From contig JAOZHP010000151.1 of NCBI GenBank assembly GCA_026014815.1, forward strand, positions 62,001 to 126,000: 64,000 nucleotides of DNA, read 5' to 3'. A program made the position numbers and the translations under genes. This document shows, piece by piece, positions 25,388 through 34,041 of this stretch. Each line of letters starts with the position of its first letter. The first letter of the stretch is position 1. Source of the DNA: Candidatus Bathyarchaeota archaeon. GTDB lineage: Archaea > Thermoproteota > Bathyarchaeia > TCS64. The notes below the pieces were generated by a model. It was not told where the DNA came from and searched no databases. It worked only from the letters and a program-made list of their open reading frames with translations.

Positions 25388-25404
25388 GGTTTGTAATACA
25401 AACC
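25388..25404. promoter_or_regulatory. 17-bp inverted repeat touching a TATA box
   Basis: GGTTTGTA-A-TACAAACC is a perfect inverted repeat. It runs straight into the TATA-like CTATTTATA (25404-25412), about 37 nt before the membrane-protein start. The regulator encoded at 26080 is the natural candidate to bind it. Confidence 0.6.
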
Positions 25405-25441
25405 TATTTATACTGCACACGTATTGTATCGTTTGACTAAT

Positions 25442-26080
25442 ATGAATCAATCGTTCGACGAGAAAGAACTGGAGCGGGAGATGTTTCTTGACTCCACCCA
25501 GGATGGCTTGATGGAGCTCTTGCTTGGAGTCAGCATGATGGGCGTCGCGGCGGCCTCAAAATCACTCATTTTCATACCCCTCTTCATTGTACCCTTGGTC
25601 TTTGGGAGGCAGATCTCGGAGTTTGTTAGGAGGCGCCTTACTTACCCTAGGATCGGTTATGTGAAATTAAGGGAAGAGCCGGCGGGCAAGGCTATCGGAG
25701 GTGTCTTTCTCTATGAGTTCGTCATTCTCATGGTTTCAGCGGTTTTTATTTGGATACGGTATGGTGACGTGATGGAGTTCCGTCTCTGGGCTAGTTGGTC
25801 GTCTCTGATAATCGGGGTGTTACTGCTTGGTTTATTCCTGTATTTGCATGATAAATCCGGTAAAAAACGGTACCTGGCAATCGGAGGGTTATCCGTGTTG
25901 ACTGGACTCGTTTTTTCAGTCATCAGCTTCGACATAACTTTCCCATACATATTCGGATATTTCGGTCCCGGCGTAGTTCTTTACTTCCTCCTTATGGGAA
26001 CCGTGATGCTCCTCAGTGGAATAATTCAACTCATCAGTTTCGTATCCAGGAACCCAGTCTCAGCGGAGGATAGAGATTAG
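25442..26080 (+). CDS. Multi-pass membrane protein paired with a winged-helix regulator
   Basis: 212 residues from ATG 25442. Hydrophobic segments near 25-55, 85-105, 115-135, 145-165 and 175-200; charged cytoplasmic N-terminus. No family recognised. It overlaps the winged-helix gene by one base. Pairs of a membrane protein and a short HTH_27-type regulator recur in archaea, and the operator upstream suggests joint autoregulation. Confidence 0.75.
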   Translation: MNQSFDEKELEREMFLDSTQDGLMELLLGVSMMGVAAASKSLIFIPLFIVPLVFGRQISEFVRRRLTYPRIGYVKLREEPAGKAIGGVFLYEFVILMVSAVFIWIRYGDVMEFRLWASWSSLIIGVLLLGLFLYLHDKSGKKRYLAIGGLSVLTGLVFSVISFDITFPYIFGYFGPGVVLYFLLMGTVMLLSGIIQLISFVSRNPVSAEDRD

Positions 26081-26400
26081 TGTCGGAACCAGAAACGGGC
26101 CCAGATAAAAGCCCCATGATGAAGATTAACCGCCTCATACATGAGCCAGCCAGGTTCAGCATCATGGCTCAGCTCAGTGTTGTGGAGGAAGCTGACTTCC
26201 TGTTCCTGTCTCGTCGCATAGGTCTAACGCGGGGCAACCTGTCGGCTCATATGAGAAAACTGGAGGATGAAGGCTATATCGAGGTTAGGAAGGGGTTCAT
26301 GGGTCGTAGGCCCCACACGGTGCTTGCCATCACCGAAGAGGGGCATAAAGCTTTCAAGACTTATTTAATGGACCTGAAAAACGCCCTTCAGGCGTTTTAA
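26080..26400 (+). CDS. Winged-helix transcriptional regulator (HTH_27/MarR-like)
   Basis: 106 residues. HEPARFSIMAQLSVVEEADFLFLSRRIGLTRGNLSAHMRKLEDEGYIEVRKGFMGRRPHTVLAITEEG is a complete winged helix-turn-helix with its wing. GTG start overlaps the last base of the membrane-protein gene. Probably represses its own operon through the repeat at 25388-25404. Confidence 0.88.
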   Translation: MSEPETGPDKSPMMKINRLIHEPARFSIMAQLSVVEEADFLFLSRRIGLTRGNLSAHMRKLEDEGYIEVRKGFMGRRPHTVLAITEEGHKAFKTYLMDLKNALQAF

Positions 26401-26492
26401 TACGATTCATACTAAGTGAATCTATTTTATATTGATCAATTTTTTGTTCAAGCGGATGGTGCTGAAGCCGGAAGGGGTGGAGGCCGGGGCAC

Positions 26493-26693
26493 GAGGAGGA
26501 GGTCACCGAGAAGTACCGGTTGTTCAGGGAGATGTATGGGAGCTTGTATTATTTGATTCTGATATTGCAGCCCAATGAGTACACACGGATACGGGACAGA
26601 TACCCCGACGCATACGACGATATATTTGAGAGTAACAGAATGCCGGATCTACTCTACATGCTGAAAAATGATAGTTACAAGCCTATTTTCTGA
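26493..26693 (+). pseudogene. Possible gene remnant at the left edge of the defence island
   Basis: An open frame of 66 codons ends TGA 26691-26693 and has protein-like content (EEVTEKYRLFREMYGSLYY, then YTRIRDRYPDAYDDIF). It has no good start before ATG 26532, which leaves 53 residues, and an upstream stretch in another frame also looks coding. Best read as a truncated or frameshifted tail. No family recognised. Confidence 0.35.
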
Positions 26694-26710
26694 ATTTTTT
26701 CAGGGTTACT

Positions 26711-27421
26711 TTATGGATTGAATGGTTCTGCTTTATTTTCGAAGTTGGGGGGTATTGCTATGTATTTTTGGAGTTGTTTCTCGTGTTTTGTGTGGTCTGG
26801 TAGTATTTTTTCAAGTTTGTGGTGGAATCCTTTCTGGTGGTGGAAGTGGGTGAGGTGTACTGCTTCGTGGATTATGATGTATTCTGCGAGTTTTTGTGGT
26901 AGTGTGGTTAGCTGCCAGTTGTAGATGATCCGTCCTTTCTTGTTGCAGTAGCCCCATCTGCTTGTGTCGGCGACTCGGGTTATCTCGGGGAGGGATTCGA
27001 GGGTTTCCTTGTGTTTCTCTAGGGTTTTCTGTATTAGTTGCTCGGTTTCTTTGATGACCCATCTTTTCAGTATCCTTGCTGGGCCCTCGTAGGGCTTCAC
27101 GTGCAGGGTTAAGGTGTCTGGGGTAAGTGTTACTCTGGGGTCTTGTGGGTTTTCTGTTGTCTTGATCTGGATTTTTCTTGGCGTTCCGTTGATATGTATA
27201 GCTCCGTCGGCGAGTATTCTGATCTTGGCTTTTGCTTCCCTGTATTTTCGTGTGAATAAGTCTTCTTTTTCCTTGATCAGGGTGTTTAGGTCGATTTCTT
27301 GTCCGCGGGGGATTCGGATGATGATTCTGCCTGATTTGAACTCGATGTCCAGAGATTTTCGTGCGTCGCCTGGTCTTGTTTCTATTTTGACTTGTTCGTC
27401 GTCGATGGTTATGGTTTTCAT
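26711..27421 (-). CDS. YgjP-type metallopeptidase (DUF45) linked to type I RM
   Basis: 236 residues from ATG 27421, which overlaps the hsdR stop by the 4-base ATGA. Zinc motif YIIIHEAVHLTHFHHQKGFHHKLEKILPDH (HExxH plus a third histidine) and the GYCNKKGRIIYNWQL segment are the YgjP signature. The family is often found beside hsdR genes; its role there is not established. Last gene of the six-gene operon. Confidence 0.85.
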   Translation of the reverse strand: MKTITIDDEQVKIETRPGDARKSLDIEFKSGRIIIRIPRGQEIDLNTLIKEKEDLFTRKYREAKAKIRILADGAIHINGTPRKIQIKTTENPQDPRVTLTPDTLTLHVKPYEGPARILKRWVIKETEQLIQKTLEKHKETLESLPEITRVADTSRWGYCNKKGRIIYNWQLTTLPQKLAEYIIIHEAVHLTHFHHQKGFHHKLEKILPDHTKHEKQLQKYIAIPPNFENKAEPFNP

Positions 27422-30294
27422 CTTGTTGGCCAGTTTCTCTCGATCCACTTGACGAAATCGTCTTTGAGTCTCATGAGTTGATTAATGTCTTCTACCTTGT
27501 CTTTGTATCGTTCGTGTAGACTCTCGAAAATTGTTACTTGGACAGCCCTATGCGTGTCTGTTTTAAGGTTCCAACCCGGGAATAATTTGGGTTCTAGTGT
27601 TTGCATGAGGTCTTTAATGAAAGATATGAGCTGCTTCTCGGGCACTTGGAGGATGTCCTGGGCTGAGATGAGCAGGGCGTACTCTGTTATACTGAGGTTT
27701 TTCGCCTTCATCTCCGCTTCCTTGTGGTTGATGTCCTTGACGAGCTGGCGGAAGTCGAGGTTCATTTGCTCGGGGTCTTTGAGTCTGAGGATACGTTCGA
27801 GTCTCTGGCTGAGTGTCTCGTAGAACTTAAGGGAGCCCAGGTTGATGCGTATGTGGACCGAGAGGGCCTGCCTGAGCTCCATGACCTCTTCTTCTGTGGT
27901 GAATTCTTCCTTTTCGAGTTCTCTGAGGTATTCGGGGCCTATGGTCAGTGTTGGAAGGGTTGTGTTGATCTCTTTGAGGACGAGCTTATCGCGGATGAGC
28001 TGCTGGGTCTTCTGCTGGTAGGGTTTGAGGCTGTCCTTTCCTCTGCGGAGGTGTTTGTTGTATGCTGCGTTTATCTTGTGGAACCATGTGTAGTCGTCGA
28101 GGTGGGGATAAAGGTCCTTGTCGGGGCTAATGGTCTCGAATAGTTTGGTGGCGGTGTCTAGATTTTGCTTGAAGACTGCCGTGTTGTCTTTTGTTTCGAG
28201 GAACTGGAATATCTTGTAGAGGGCTTCTCGGGTGTTTTCTCGGGGCTGGTTTTTGAATTGGGTGCGGAGCAGGTCCATGACCTCGTAGAAGTCTTCCTTG
28301 AGTTTCTCAAGCTGTTCTGCGACTCCTTCGATGTCTTCTAACTCGAAGTTGAGGGCGTCTTGGAGTCTGTAGAAGATGCCGACGTAGTCCACGATGAGGC
28401 CTTGGTTTTTGCCGGGATAGGGTCGATTGACTCTTGCTATGGCTTGGAGGAGGTTGTGGTCTCGGAGGGGTTTGTCGAGGTACATGGCTTTGAGGATGGG
28501 GGCGTCGAATCCGGTTAGGAGCATGTTGCAGACGATGAGGATGTTGGGTTTCTGGTCTTTTTTCTGGAATTCTTTTCGGGTGATGTCCAGCTGCTTGCTA
28601 CGGGTGAGGTAGTGGGATTTCAGGAGTTCCTCGACTTTGGGGTCCTTGTGTCTGCTTCCGCTGAATATTATCTGGCTGTTTTCGGGGGGTAGGTGTTTGT
28701 CCAGTTCCTGTTTGATTAGGCCGCAGGCTTCTCGGTCTACGCAGACGATCATGGCTTTGAAGCCGTTGGGCTCTATCTTGGTCTTGTAGTGTTCAGCGAT
28801 ATCCTCGGCTAGGCCTCGGATTCTAGCGTCTGCTTTTAGGATGGCGCGTATATTGGCTGATTTTTCTAGTACTTTTTCCTGTTCGTCCTTGTCGAGTCCT
28901 GAGGCGATCTTTAGGAATTCTCTGTCTAGGATTTCTCTGGGTAGTTGTTCTTTGGTGAGTCTGGGTTCGTAGACGAGGGGGATGGTTGATCCGTCTTCTT
29001 GGCTCTGGAGGATGCTGTATTTGTGGAGGTAGAGCTCCTCTTCGTCGGGGTAGCTGAATTCGGTGAATGTGTCTTTCTTGTTTTCTTTGTCGATGGGTGT
29101 TCCGGTGAAGGCGTAGAGGCTTGCGTTGGGGAAGGTGTTGTCTCGTTTGGTGGCTAGTTTGCCGTATTGGCTGCGGTGGGCCTCGTCTATGAGGATGATG
29201 ATGTTGTCGCGGGTGTCCACGTGGGGTATGTCCTGGAATTTCTGGATGGTGGTGATGATGACTTCCCTGCTCTCGTGCTGGATGAGTTGTCGGAGGGTGT
29301 CGATCCTGTCTGCCCATCGGGTGTGTGGGAACTCTGCGTTGGTGAAGGTTTCGCGGAACTGTTTCTCTAATTGTTTCCGGTCGACGAGTATGAAGACCGT
29401 GGGGTTTCTGAGCTCTGGCTGGCGTTTTAACTTCCATGCTGTGAAGAGCATGGTGAGGGTTTTCCCTGAGCCCTGGGTGTGCCAGATGAGGCCGTTCTTC
29501 TTTTCTCCGTGGAGGACTCTTTGGATGATCTTGTTGGTGGCTTCTGCTTGCTGCTGCATGGCGACTTTTTTGGTGATCTCGCCGTGGGCGGTCTCGAAGA
29601 CTATGAAGTTCTGGATGTAGTCGAGGACTCGTTCTCTGGTTAGGAGGTTCTTGACGGATGCTTCGAGGGGGTCGTAGTATCCGTTTCTCCATCTGTTGTA
29701 TCTGTTGGGGTCTGTCCAGCCGAATCTGAAGTTGGCTCCGTCTGTGGCTATGGTGTAGGCTAGGTGTTTGAATAGTTGGGGTGCTTCGTTGTTGTATCTG
29801 ATAATCTGGTTGACGGCATCTGTGTAGTCTGTTTCTTCGTGGCTCTGGGTTTTGCATTCGATAAGGATGAGAGGTATTCCGTTGATAAGTAAAATGATGT
29901 CAGGTCTAATATTCTGGCGACCGTGAAACACATACTGGTTGGTAATAGTATAGATATTATTGTCAGGATTGTCGTAGTCGATTAGTTTGATATCTTTACT
30001 GTGTTCGTTTTGTCTTAAACTGATTGAGCCTTCATTTCTGAGCCATGTGAAAAATTCCTTGTTACCTTTAATTTCGTTAGGAAGGTTGGCCAGTCTACCT
30101 ATGATGGTCTGGGCGTCACTATCTGTTTTGACCACAGAAGGATTGAACTTTCTAAGGGAGTTGTGTAGGATAGGTTTATCAAATGATTCATGAAACGCTC
30201 TATCGGTCTCTTGAGGAGGTTTATATGTCCAGCCCTGTTCCTGAAGCCAATTAATTATTGGCTTTTCCACCGTCTCCGATTCTGTGTAACCCAT
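27418..30294 (-). CDS. hsdR: Type I restriction enzyme, R subunit
   Basis: 958 residues. N-terminal PD-(D/E)XK nuclease (RPDIILLINGIPLILIECKTQ, about 130-150), helicase domain with Walker A WHTQGSGKTL and DEAH box ILIDEAHRSQYG, then C-terminal helical domain. Cuts unmethylated foreign DNA after translocation. All key motifs appear intact. Overlaps hsdS by 44 bases and the metallopeptidase gene by 4. Confidence 0.93.
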   Translation of the reverse strand: MGYTESETVEKPIINWLQEQGWTYKPPQETDRAFHESFDKPILHNSLRKFNPSVVKTDSDAQTIIGRLANLPNEIKGNKEFFTWLRNEGSISLRQNEHSKDIKLIDYDNPDNNIYTITNQYVFHGRQNIRPDIILLINGIPLILIECKTQSHEETDYTDAVNQIIRYNNEAPQLFKHLAYTIATDGANFRFGWTDPNRYNRWRNGYYDPLEASVKNLLTRERVLDYIQNFIVFETAHGEITKKVAMQQQAEATNKIIQRVLHGEKKNGLIWHTQGSGKTLTMLFTAWKLKRQPELRNPTVFILVDRKQLEKQFRETFTNAEFPHTRWADRIDTLRQLIQHESREVIITTIQKFQDIPHVDTRDNIIILIDEAHRSQYGKLATKRDNTFPNASLYAFTGTPIDKENKKDTFTEFSYPDEEELYLHKYSILQSQEDGSTIPLVYEPRLTKEQLPREILDREFLKIASGLDKDEQEKVLEKSANIRAILKADARIRGLAEDIAEHYKTKIEPNGFKAMIVCVDREACGLIKQELDKHLPPENSQIIFSGSRHKDPKVEELLKSHYLTRSKQLDITRKEFQKKDQKPNILIVCNMLLTGFDAPILKAMYLDKPLRDHNLLQAIARVNRPYPGKNQGLIVDYVGIFYRLQDALNFELEDIEGVAEQLEKLKEDFYEVMDLLRTQFKNQPRENTREALYKIFQFLETKDNTAVFKQNLDTATKLFETISPDKDLYPHLDDYTWFHKINAAYNKHLRRGKDSLKPYQQKTQQLIRDKLVLKEINTTLPTLTIGPEYLRELEKEEFTTEEEVMELRQALSVHIRINLGSLKFYETLSQRLERILRLKDPEQMNLDFRQLVKDINHKEAEMKAKNLSITEYALLISAQDILQVPEKQLISFIKDLMQTLEPKLFPGWNLKTDTHRAVQVTIFESLHERYKDKVEDINQLMRLKDDFVKWIERNWPTR

Positions 30295-31459
30295 CCCCTT
30301 TCAACTCAACACGAATTTTACCTGAAAGTAATAGTTGCATTAGTCCTTGTTTGACTAAATTTAGATGTTTCTTTTTTTCTTTTTCATATAGTAGTTTTTT
30401 ATCATGATTTTCTAAAATTGATATAATTTTGTCTTGTTCCTTTTTCGGTGGAATAAATATTGGAACTTTTTTAAAATTTTTAGAGGCTATTCCTTTGAGA
30501 GTAGTACCAGTTGCTCTCATAAAACATTCTTTTTTTACATTATAATCTTGTAAAGCATACATTATGAATTTATTCAATAAAAGGCCTTTTTTTGATCGTA
30601 AACACACCAATCTTTGTGCAAGAGAAATTATTATATTGAAATTAATTTCAGCAACTTCTCCTAAAGGACCTTCGGTTGTAAAAAGAATGTCTCCTTTTTC
30701 TGGAAGCCCTCTAGTCATATATTTTTTATATGTGTCTTCTGAAACATATTTTAAATCTTCAAATATTACATTTCCGTCTCGAATATTATTTGATCTTATA
30801 TGAGGAATCCCTGAATCTGAATATGGTGGTGTTCTACCTCTATAATCAATAATTTTGCATATATTTCCAATTGGTAGAATTACCCAGTTTTTAGGTCTAT
30901 CACCTAAAGGTGTTTCCTTGTATTCCGTGTGTCCTATGCCTCTGGTGAAGAGTCGCTGCATGAGGCCCCGTTTCAGCTCCTCAGCCCTCTCGATGACCGC
31001 GTCCGTCAGACGGATACACTCATCCACCGTCCCCAGGACCTCGACGATACCACGCTGCTCAACAAGAGGAGGAATAGGAATTCTCAGGTAGCGTAAATCA
31101 CCAATAGACAAACTAGGTAGTGTAGTTTGTGTTTTTTCGCTAGATAATTTTCGATATGTCAAATATTCCGATAGAAAATTATAGTCGAGTTTCTTCGATT
31201 TCAGTTTTAAATAAAAGGTTGTATCTGAAGGCCAACAAGGTTCTTTTATTAATTGTATTGAACCAGCGTTACCTTTTCTACCAATAAGAATAGACGGGGC
31301 ATCAACTAAAGATTCATCAGTGCTATCATAAACACCGGATGACCCAATTACAGGTATATTTCCCTCTTTTTTTGGGTTAGCTTTTCCATAATTTATTTCT
31401 GTTAGTGCTTCGTCACCTAGCCTTCCTTGTCGCCATGGTCCTAATGGATTATTGTTCAT
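30251..31459 (-). CDS. hsdS: Type I restriction enzyme, specificity (S) subunit
   Basis: 402 residues. Two target-recognition domains (about 1-125 and 180-345) are separated by conserved helical spacers (EVLGTVDECIRLTDAVIERAEELKRGLMQRLFTRG and ILENHDKKLLYEKEKKKHLNLVKQGLMQLLLSGKIRV). The recognition domains are encoded by very AT-rich DNA while the first spacer (30905-31085) is GC-rich, which fits exchange of recognition cassettes. Overlaps hsdM by 11 bases. Recognition sequence cannot be predicted. Confidence 0.92.
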   Translation of the reverse strand: MNNNPLGPWRQGRLGDEALTEINYGKANPKKEGNIPVIGSSGVYDSTDESLVDAPSILIGRKGNAGSIQLIKEPCWPSDTTFYLKLKSKKLDYNFLSEYLTYRKLSSEKTQTTLPSLSIGDLRYLRIPIPPLVEQRGIVEVLGTVDECIRLTDAVIERAEELKRGLMQRLFTRGIGHTEYKETPLGDRPKNWVILPIGNICKIIDYRGRTPPYSDSGIPHIRSNNIRDGNVIFEDLKYVSEDTYKKYMTRGLPEKGDILFTTEGPLGEVAEINFNIIISLAQRLVCLRSKKGLLLNKFIMYALQDYNVKKECFMRATGTTLKGIASKNFKKVPIFIPPKKEQDKIISILENHDKKLLYEKEKKKHLNLVKQGLMQLLLSGKIRVELKGDGLHRIGDGGKANN

Positions 31460-33059
31460 AGCCTAACTCCTTTAGATATACTACGAGTTTTTCTTCGGTT
31501 TCATGTCTTCGGTTTTCAAGCTCTTTGAGTTGGTCCCATACTTGCTGAATATCCACTGGCTCAGGGGGGTCAAAGATATCTACGTACCTTGTAACGCTGA
31601 GGTTCCAGTCATTCTCTTCAATCTCGTCTACTCCAACAACCCGTGAATACTTGTCTACATTACTGAAACCGTCAAACACCTCAACAATACGATGTATATC
31701 CTCATCCCTGAGTTGGTTCATATTACTTAGTTTCTCGAAACCTTCAGCAGCATAGGCAAACAGCACCTTACCTTTTCGAGCTTCAGTTTTATTTCTACTC
31801 AGATAGATCAGACAGCCTGGAGCACCAGTGTTATAGAACAACTTCTCGGGAAGAGCCACAACGCACTCAACGAGATCATCCCTTAGCACAGACTCCCTGA
31901 CCTTTCCCTCTGCTCCACCCCGGAATAGAGCACCCTGATCAAGCACGATGCCCATCCTGCCCGTCTCATTCATACTGGCAAGCATATGCTGAATCCAACC
32001 CCAGTCCGCGCTGCTGTTATTCACAACGCCATACCCGAACCGATCATACTGGTCGTCCTCCATGTACTGCTTGAACCCCTTCTGGTTCCACATCGGATTC
32101 GCGATAACCAGATCAAACTTCTTGAGCTCCCCTCCATCGAGAAACTGGGGGTTCACGAAGGTGTCCCCCTGCTGGATTTGCGCACTCATCCCGTGCAGGA
32201 ACACGTTCATCTTCGCCATGGCCCACGTCTCATCGTTGATCTCCTGACCGAACAGGAACAGATTACTCGCATCCAGCCCCCTCTCCTTCAGGTAGAAATA
32301 CGACTCAATCAGCATACCCCCCGACCCACAGCAGGGATCATACATCTCCATCCCCTCCCCCGGCTTCAGGCACTCCACCAGCACCCGCACAATCTCACGG
32401 GGAGTATAGAACTCCCCAGCCCTCTTCGGAGCCGCCTCGTTAAATTTCTTCAACAAATACTCGTAAGCATCCCCCAGCATATCCTGGGAGACGTTCCCGT
32501 TGGCCAGATTCCGCTGACTGAAATGCTCAATAAGCCTAACCAACCGCTCCTCCGGAATCGCATTCGGATTATTGAAATCCGTCCTGTTGATCACACGGTC
32601 AATATCAGGATTCGCCCGGGCAATCGCCTCCAGAACATCGTTCAGCTTGGAACCCACGTTCACCCCAGTGGCCCGCACATCCTCCCAGAAACACCCCTCG
32701 GGAACCTCATGATCGTAAAACATCTTATCCCGGGCCACCTCCTCATTCCCGAACTCCGCCAGCTTCGCATCATACGTCACACGATACTCATCGCTCAACC
32801 GCTTGAAGAACAACAACGGCAACATGAAATCCTGATAATCCTCAGCCCTCACCGCCCCCCGCAGAATATCCGCACCACCCCACAGCCAACTCCCTAGATC
32901 AGCCCTACTGTTAATCCCGTTAGTCGCCTTCACGTCATTCGCCAACTTAGCCTGCCTTTTACCTCTTCCACGCTTCCGCTTCACAGGCTCCAAGTTAAAA
33001 TCCACACTCACAACGGGCACCCGGATACATGGAATAAACGCAACCCCTGATAAAACCAT
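31449..33059 (-). CDS. hsdM: Type I modification methylase (M subunit)
   Basis: 536 residues as opened at 33059; the true start is probably some 20 codons later, before KRKRGRGKRQAK. Helical N-domain with GSWLWGGADILRGAVRAEDYQDFMLPLLFFKRLSDEY, SAM site YDPCCGSGGML, catalytic NPMW (a variant of NPPF/Y, N6-adenine methylase). Needs HsdS for target choice. Same operon as hsdS and hsdR. Confidence 0.93.
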   Translation of the reverse strand: MVLSGVAFIPCIRVPVVSVDFNLEPVKRKRGRGKRQAKLANDVKATNGINSRADLGSWLWGGADILRGAVRAEDYQDFMLPLLFFKRLSDEYRVTYDAKLAEFGNEEVARDKMFYDHEVPEGCFWEDVRATGVNVGSKLNDVLEAIARANPDIDRVINRTDFNNPNAIPEERLVRLIEHFSQRNLANGNVSQDMLGDAYEYLLKKFNEAAPKRAGEFYTPREIVRVLVECLKPGEGMEMYDPCCGSGGMLIESYFYLKERGLDASNLFLFGQEINDETWAMAKMNVFLHGMSAQIQQGDTFVNPQFLDGGELKKFDLVIANPMWNQKGFKQYMEDDQYDRFGYGVVNNSSADWGWIQHMLASMNETGRMGIVLDQGALFRGGAEGKVRESVLRDDLVECVVALPEKLFYNTGAPGCLIYLSRNKTEARKGKVLFAYAAEGFEKLSNMNQLRDEDIHRIVEVFDGFSNVDKYSRVVGVDEIEENDWNLSVTRYVDIFDPPEPVDIQQVWDQLKELENRRHETEEKLVVYLKELGYEQ

Positions 33060-33096
33060 CCAATGAAGAAAACCACATATACAATGACAACCAACC

Positions 33097-34041
33097 TCAC
33101 TTCCCCATCATAAACAAAGCCATCTCAACATCACTAACACTGAAAGGATACCCCTTCTCACCCAGATACCAACCCATGATCCCCAGCACCCAAATCAACC
33201 GCTCATAATTCTCAGCCCAAACTCTATCCAAACAAACATCACCGGGACGACCCCTACCAACAGGACACTTAATCAACCTGACACCATCCTCATCCACCAG
33301 ACTCCTCAAAGCAGTACCAACCCGGCTATCATAAACAGCGTAAAGGTTCTGATCATACAAACCAATAACCTTCGAAGCACTAGCTATACCAACCCCACGA
33401 ACAGACAACAACCTAAGAGTAGCGGACACTAAATCCCCGGCATCGAGCAACGAAAACGCCTCACCTGTAACCCTCAACGCCTCATCCTCATCCAAAGCGA
33501 TATGCCTCAAACCACCCCAATCCATCACACGATCCAGAGTCCCAAGATCAACACTACCCTTATTGAGAATCCGAGACCTAACAATAGAGGTCTGAATCGA
33601 GTTTCTTTCCCGAACACAACCCAACATAGGTTTATCGCCCCACGAATAATTCCTACGAGCCTCAACAACCTCCTCGAAATGCTCTTCAGCCCAATTTTCT
33701 ACGATGTCTCCATACTCCTCAATAAACGCACCTTTAGGATCACTAGACCCCTCGACAGGACAGAGCTTGGTCTCAACTGGAGTCAACGTGAAATCCAGAC
33801 TAAATCTCCCAGAGCCATGATACTTGAAATAAGGGTGATTCCTCCGAGTCGAGGGATAATGGGGGCTAGAAGGATGTTCGGGAGCCATAGCAATAACATA
33901 AGTCCGTATGGAAGTGTCAGGTATCTCTGGATACTTCTCATGAACACGGCGAATCACATCCATAGGCTTGAAAACAGCCAAGTCAAGACTCTTAGCAGCC
34001 TCAAGAACAATCTTCCAGATAGGCTCACCATACTTAGACAA
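33097..34041 (-). CDS. DUF7669-like / helix-hairpin-helix protein of the RM operon
   Basis: 314 residues, TTG start directly after the stop of the upstream nuclease gene. Residues 1-82 (GEPIWKIVLEAAKSL...IRTYVIAMAPEHPSSPHYPSTRRNHPYF) resemble DUF7669, a winged-helix-like domain seen with restriction genes. Residues 204-245 (SATLRLLSVRGVGIASASKVIGLY) look like the helix-hairpin-helix of DNA glycosylases, though no glycosylase lysine is obvious. Likely a DNA-binding partner of the GIY-YIG protein. Domain names are from memory. Confidence 0.6.
   Translation of the reverse strand: MSKYGEPIWKIVLEAAKSLDLAVFKPMDVIRRVHEKYPEIPDTSIRTYVIAMAPEHPSSPHYPSTRRNHPYFKYHGSGRFSLDFTLTPVETKLCPVEGSSDPKGAFIEEYGDIVENWAEEHFEEVVEARRNYSWGDKPMLGCVRERNSIQTSIVRSRILNKGSVDLGTLDRVMDWGGLRHIALDEDEALRVTGEAFSLLDAGDLVSATLRLLSVRGVGIASASKVIGLYDQNLYAVYDSRVGTALRSLVDEDGVRLIKCPVGRGRPGDVCLDRVWAENYERLIWVLGIMGWYLGEKGYPFSVSDVEMALFMMGK

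Noticed and set aside
28823-29857. Long minus-strand open frame rich in Arg, Pro and His
   Set aside because: It lies wholly inside hsdR in another frame and has the composition of an out-of-frame translation.
31986-32897. 303-codon plus-strand open frame
   Set aside because: Antisense to hsdM; low-complexity Ile/Pro/Leu-rich product, no family signature.
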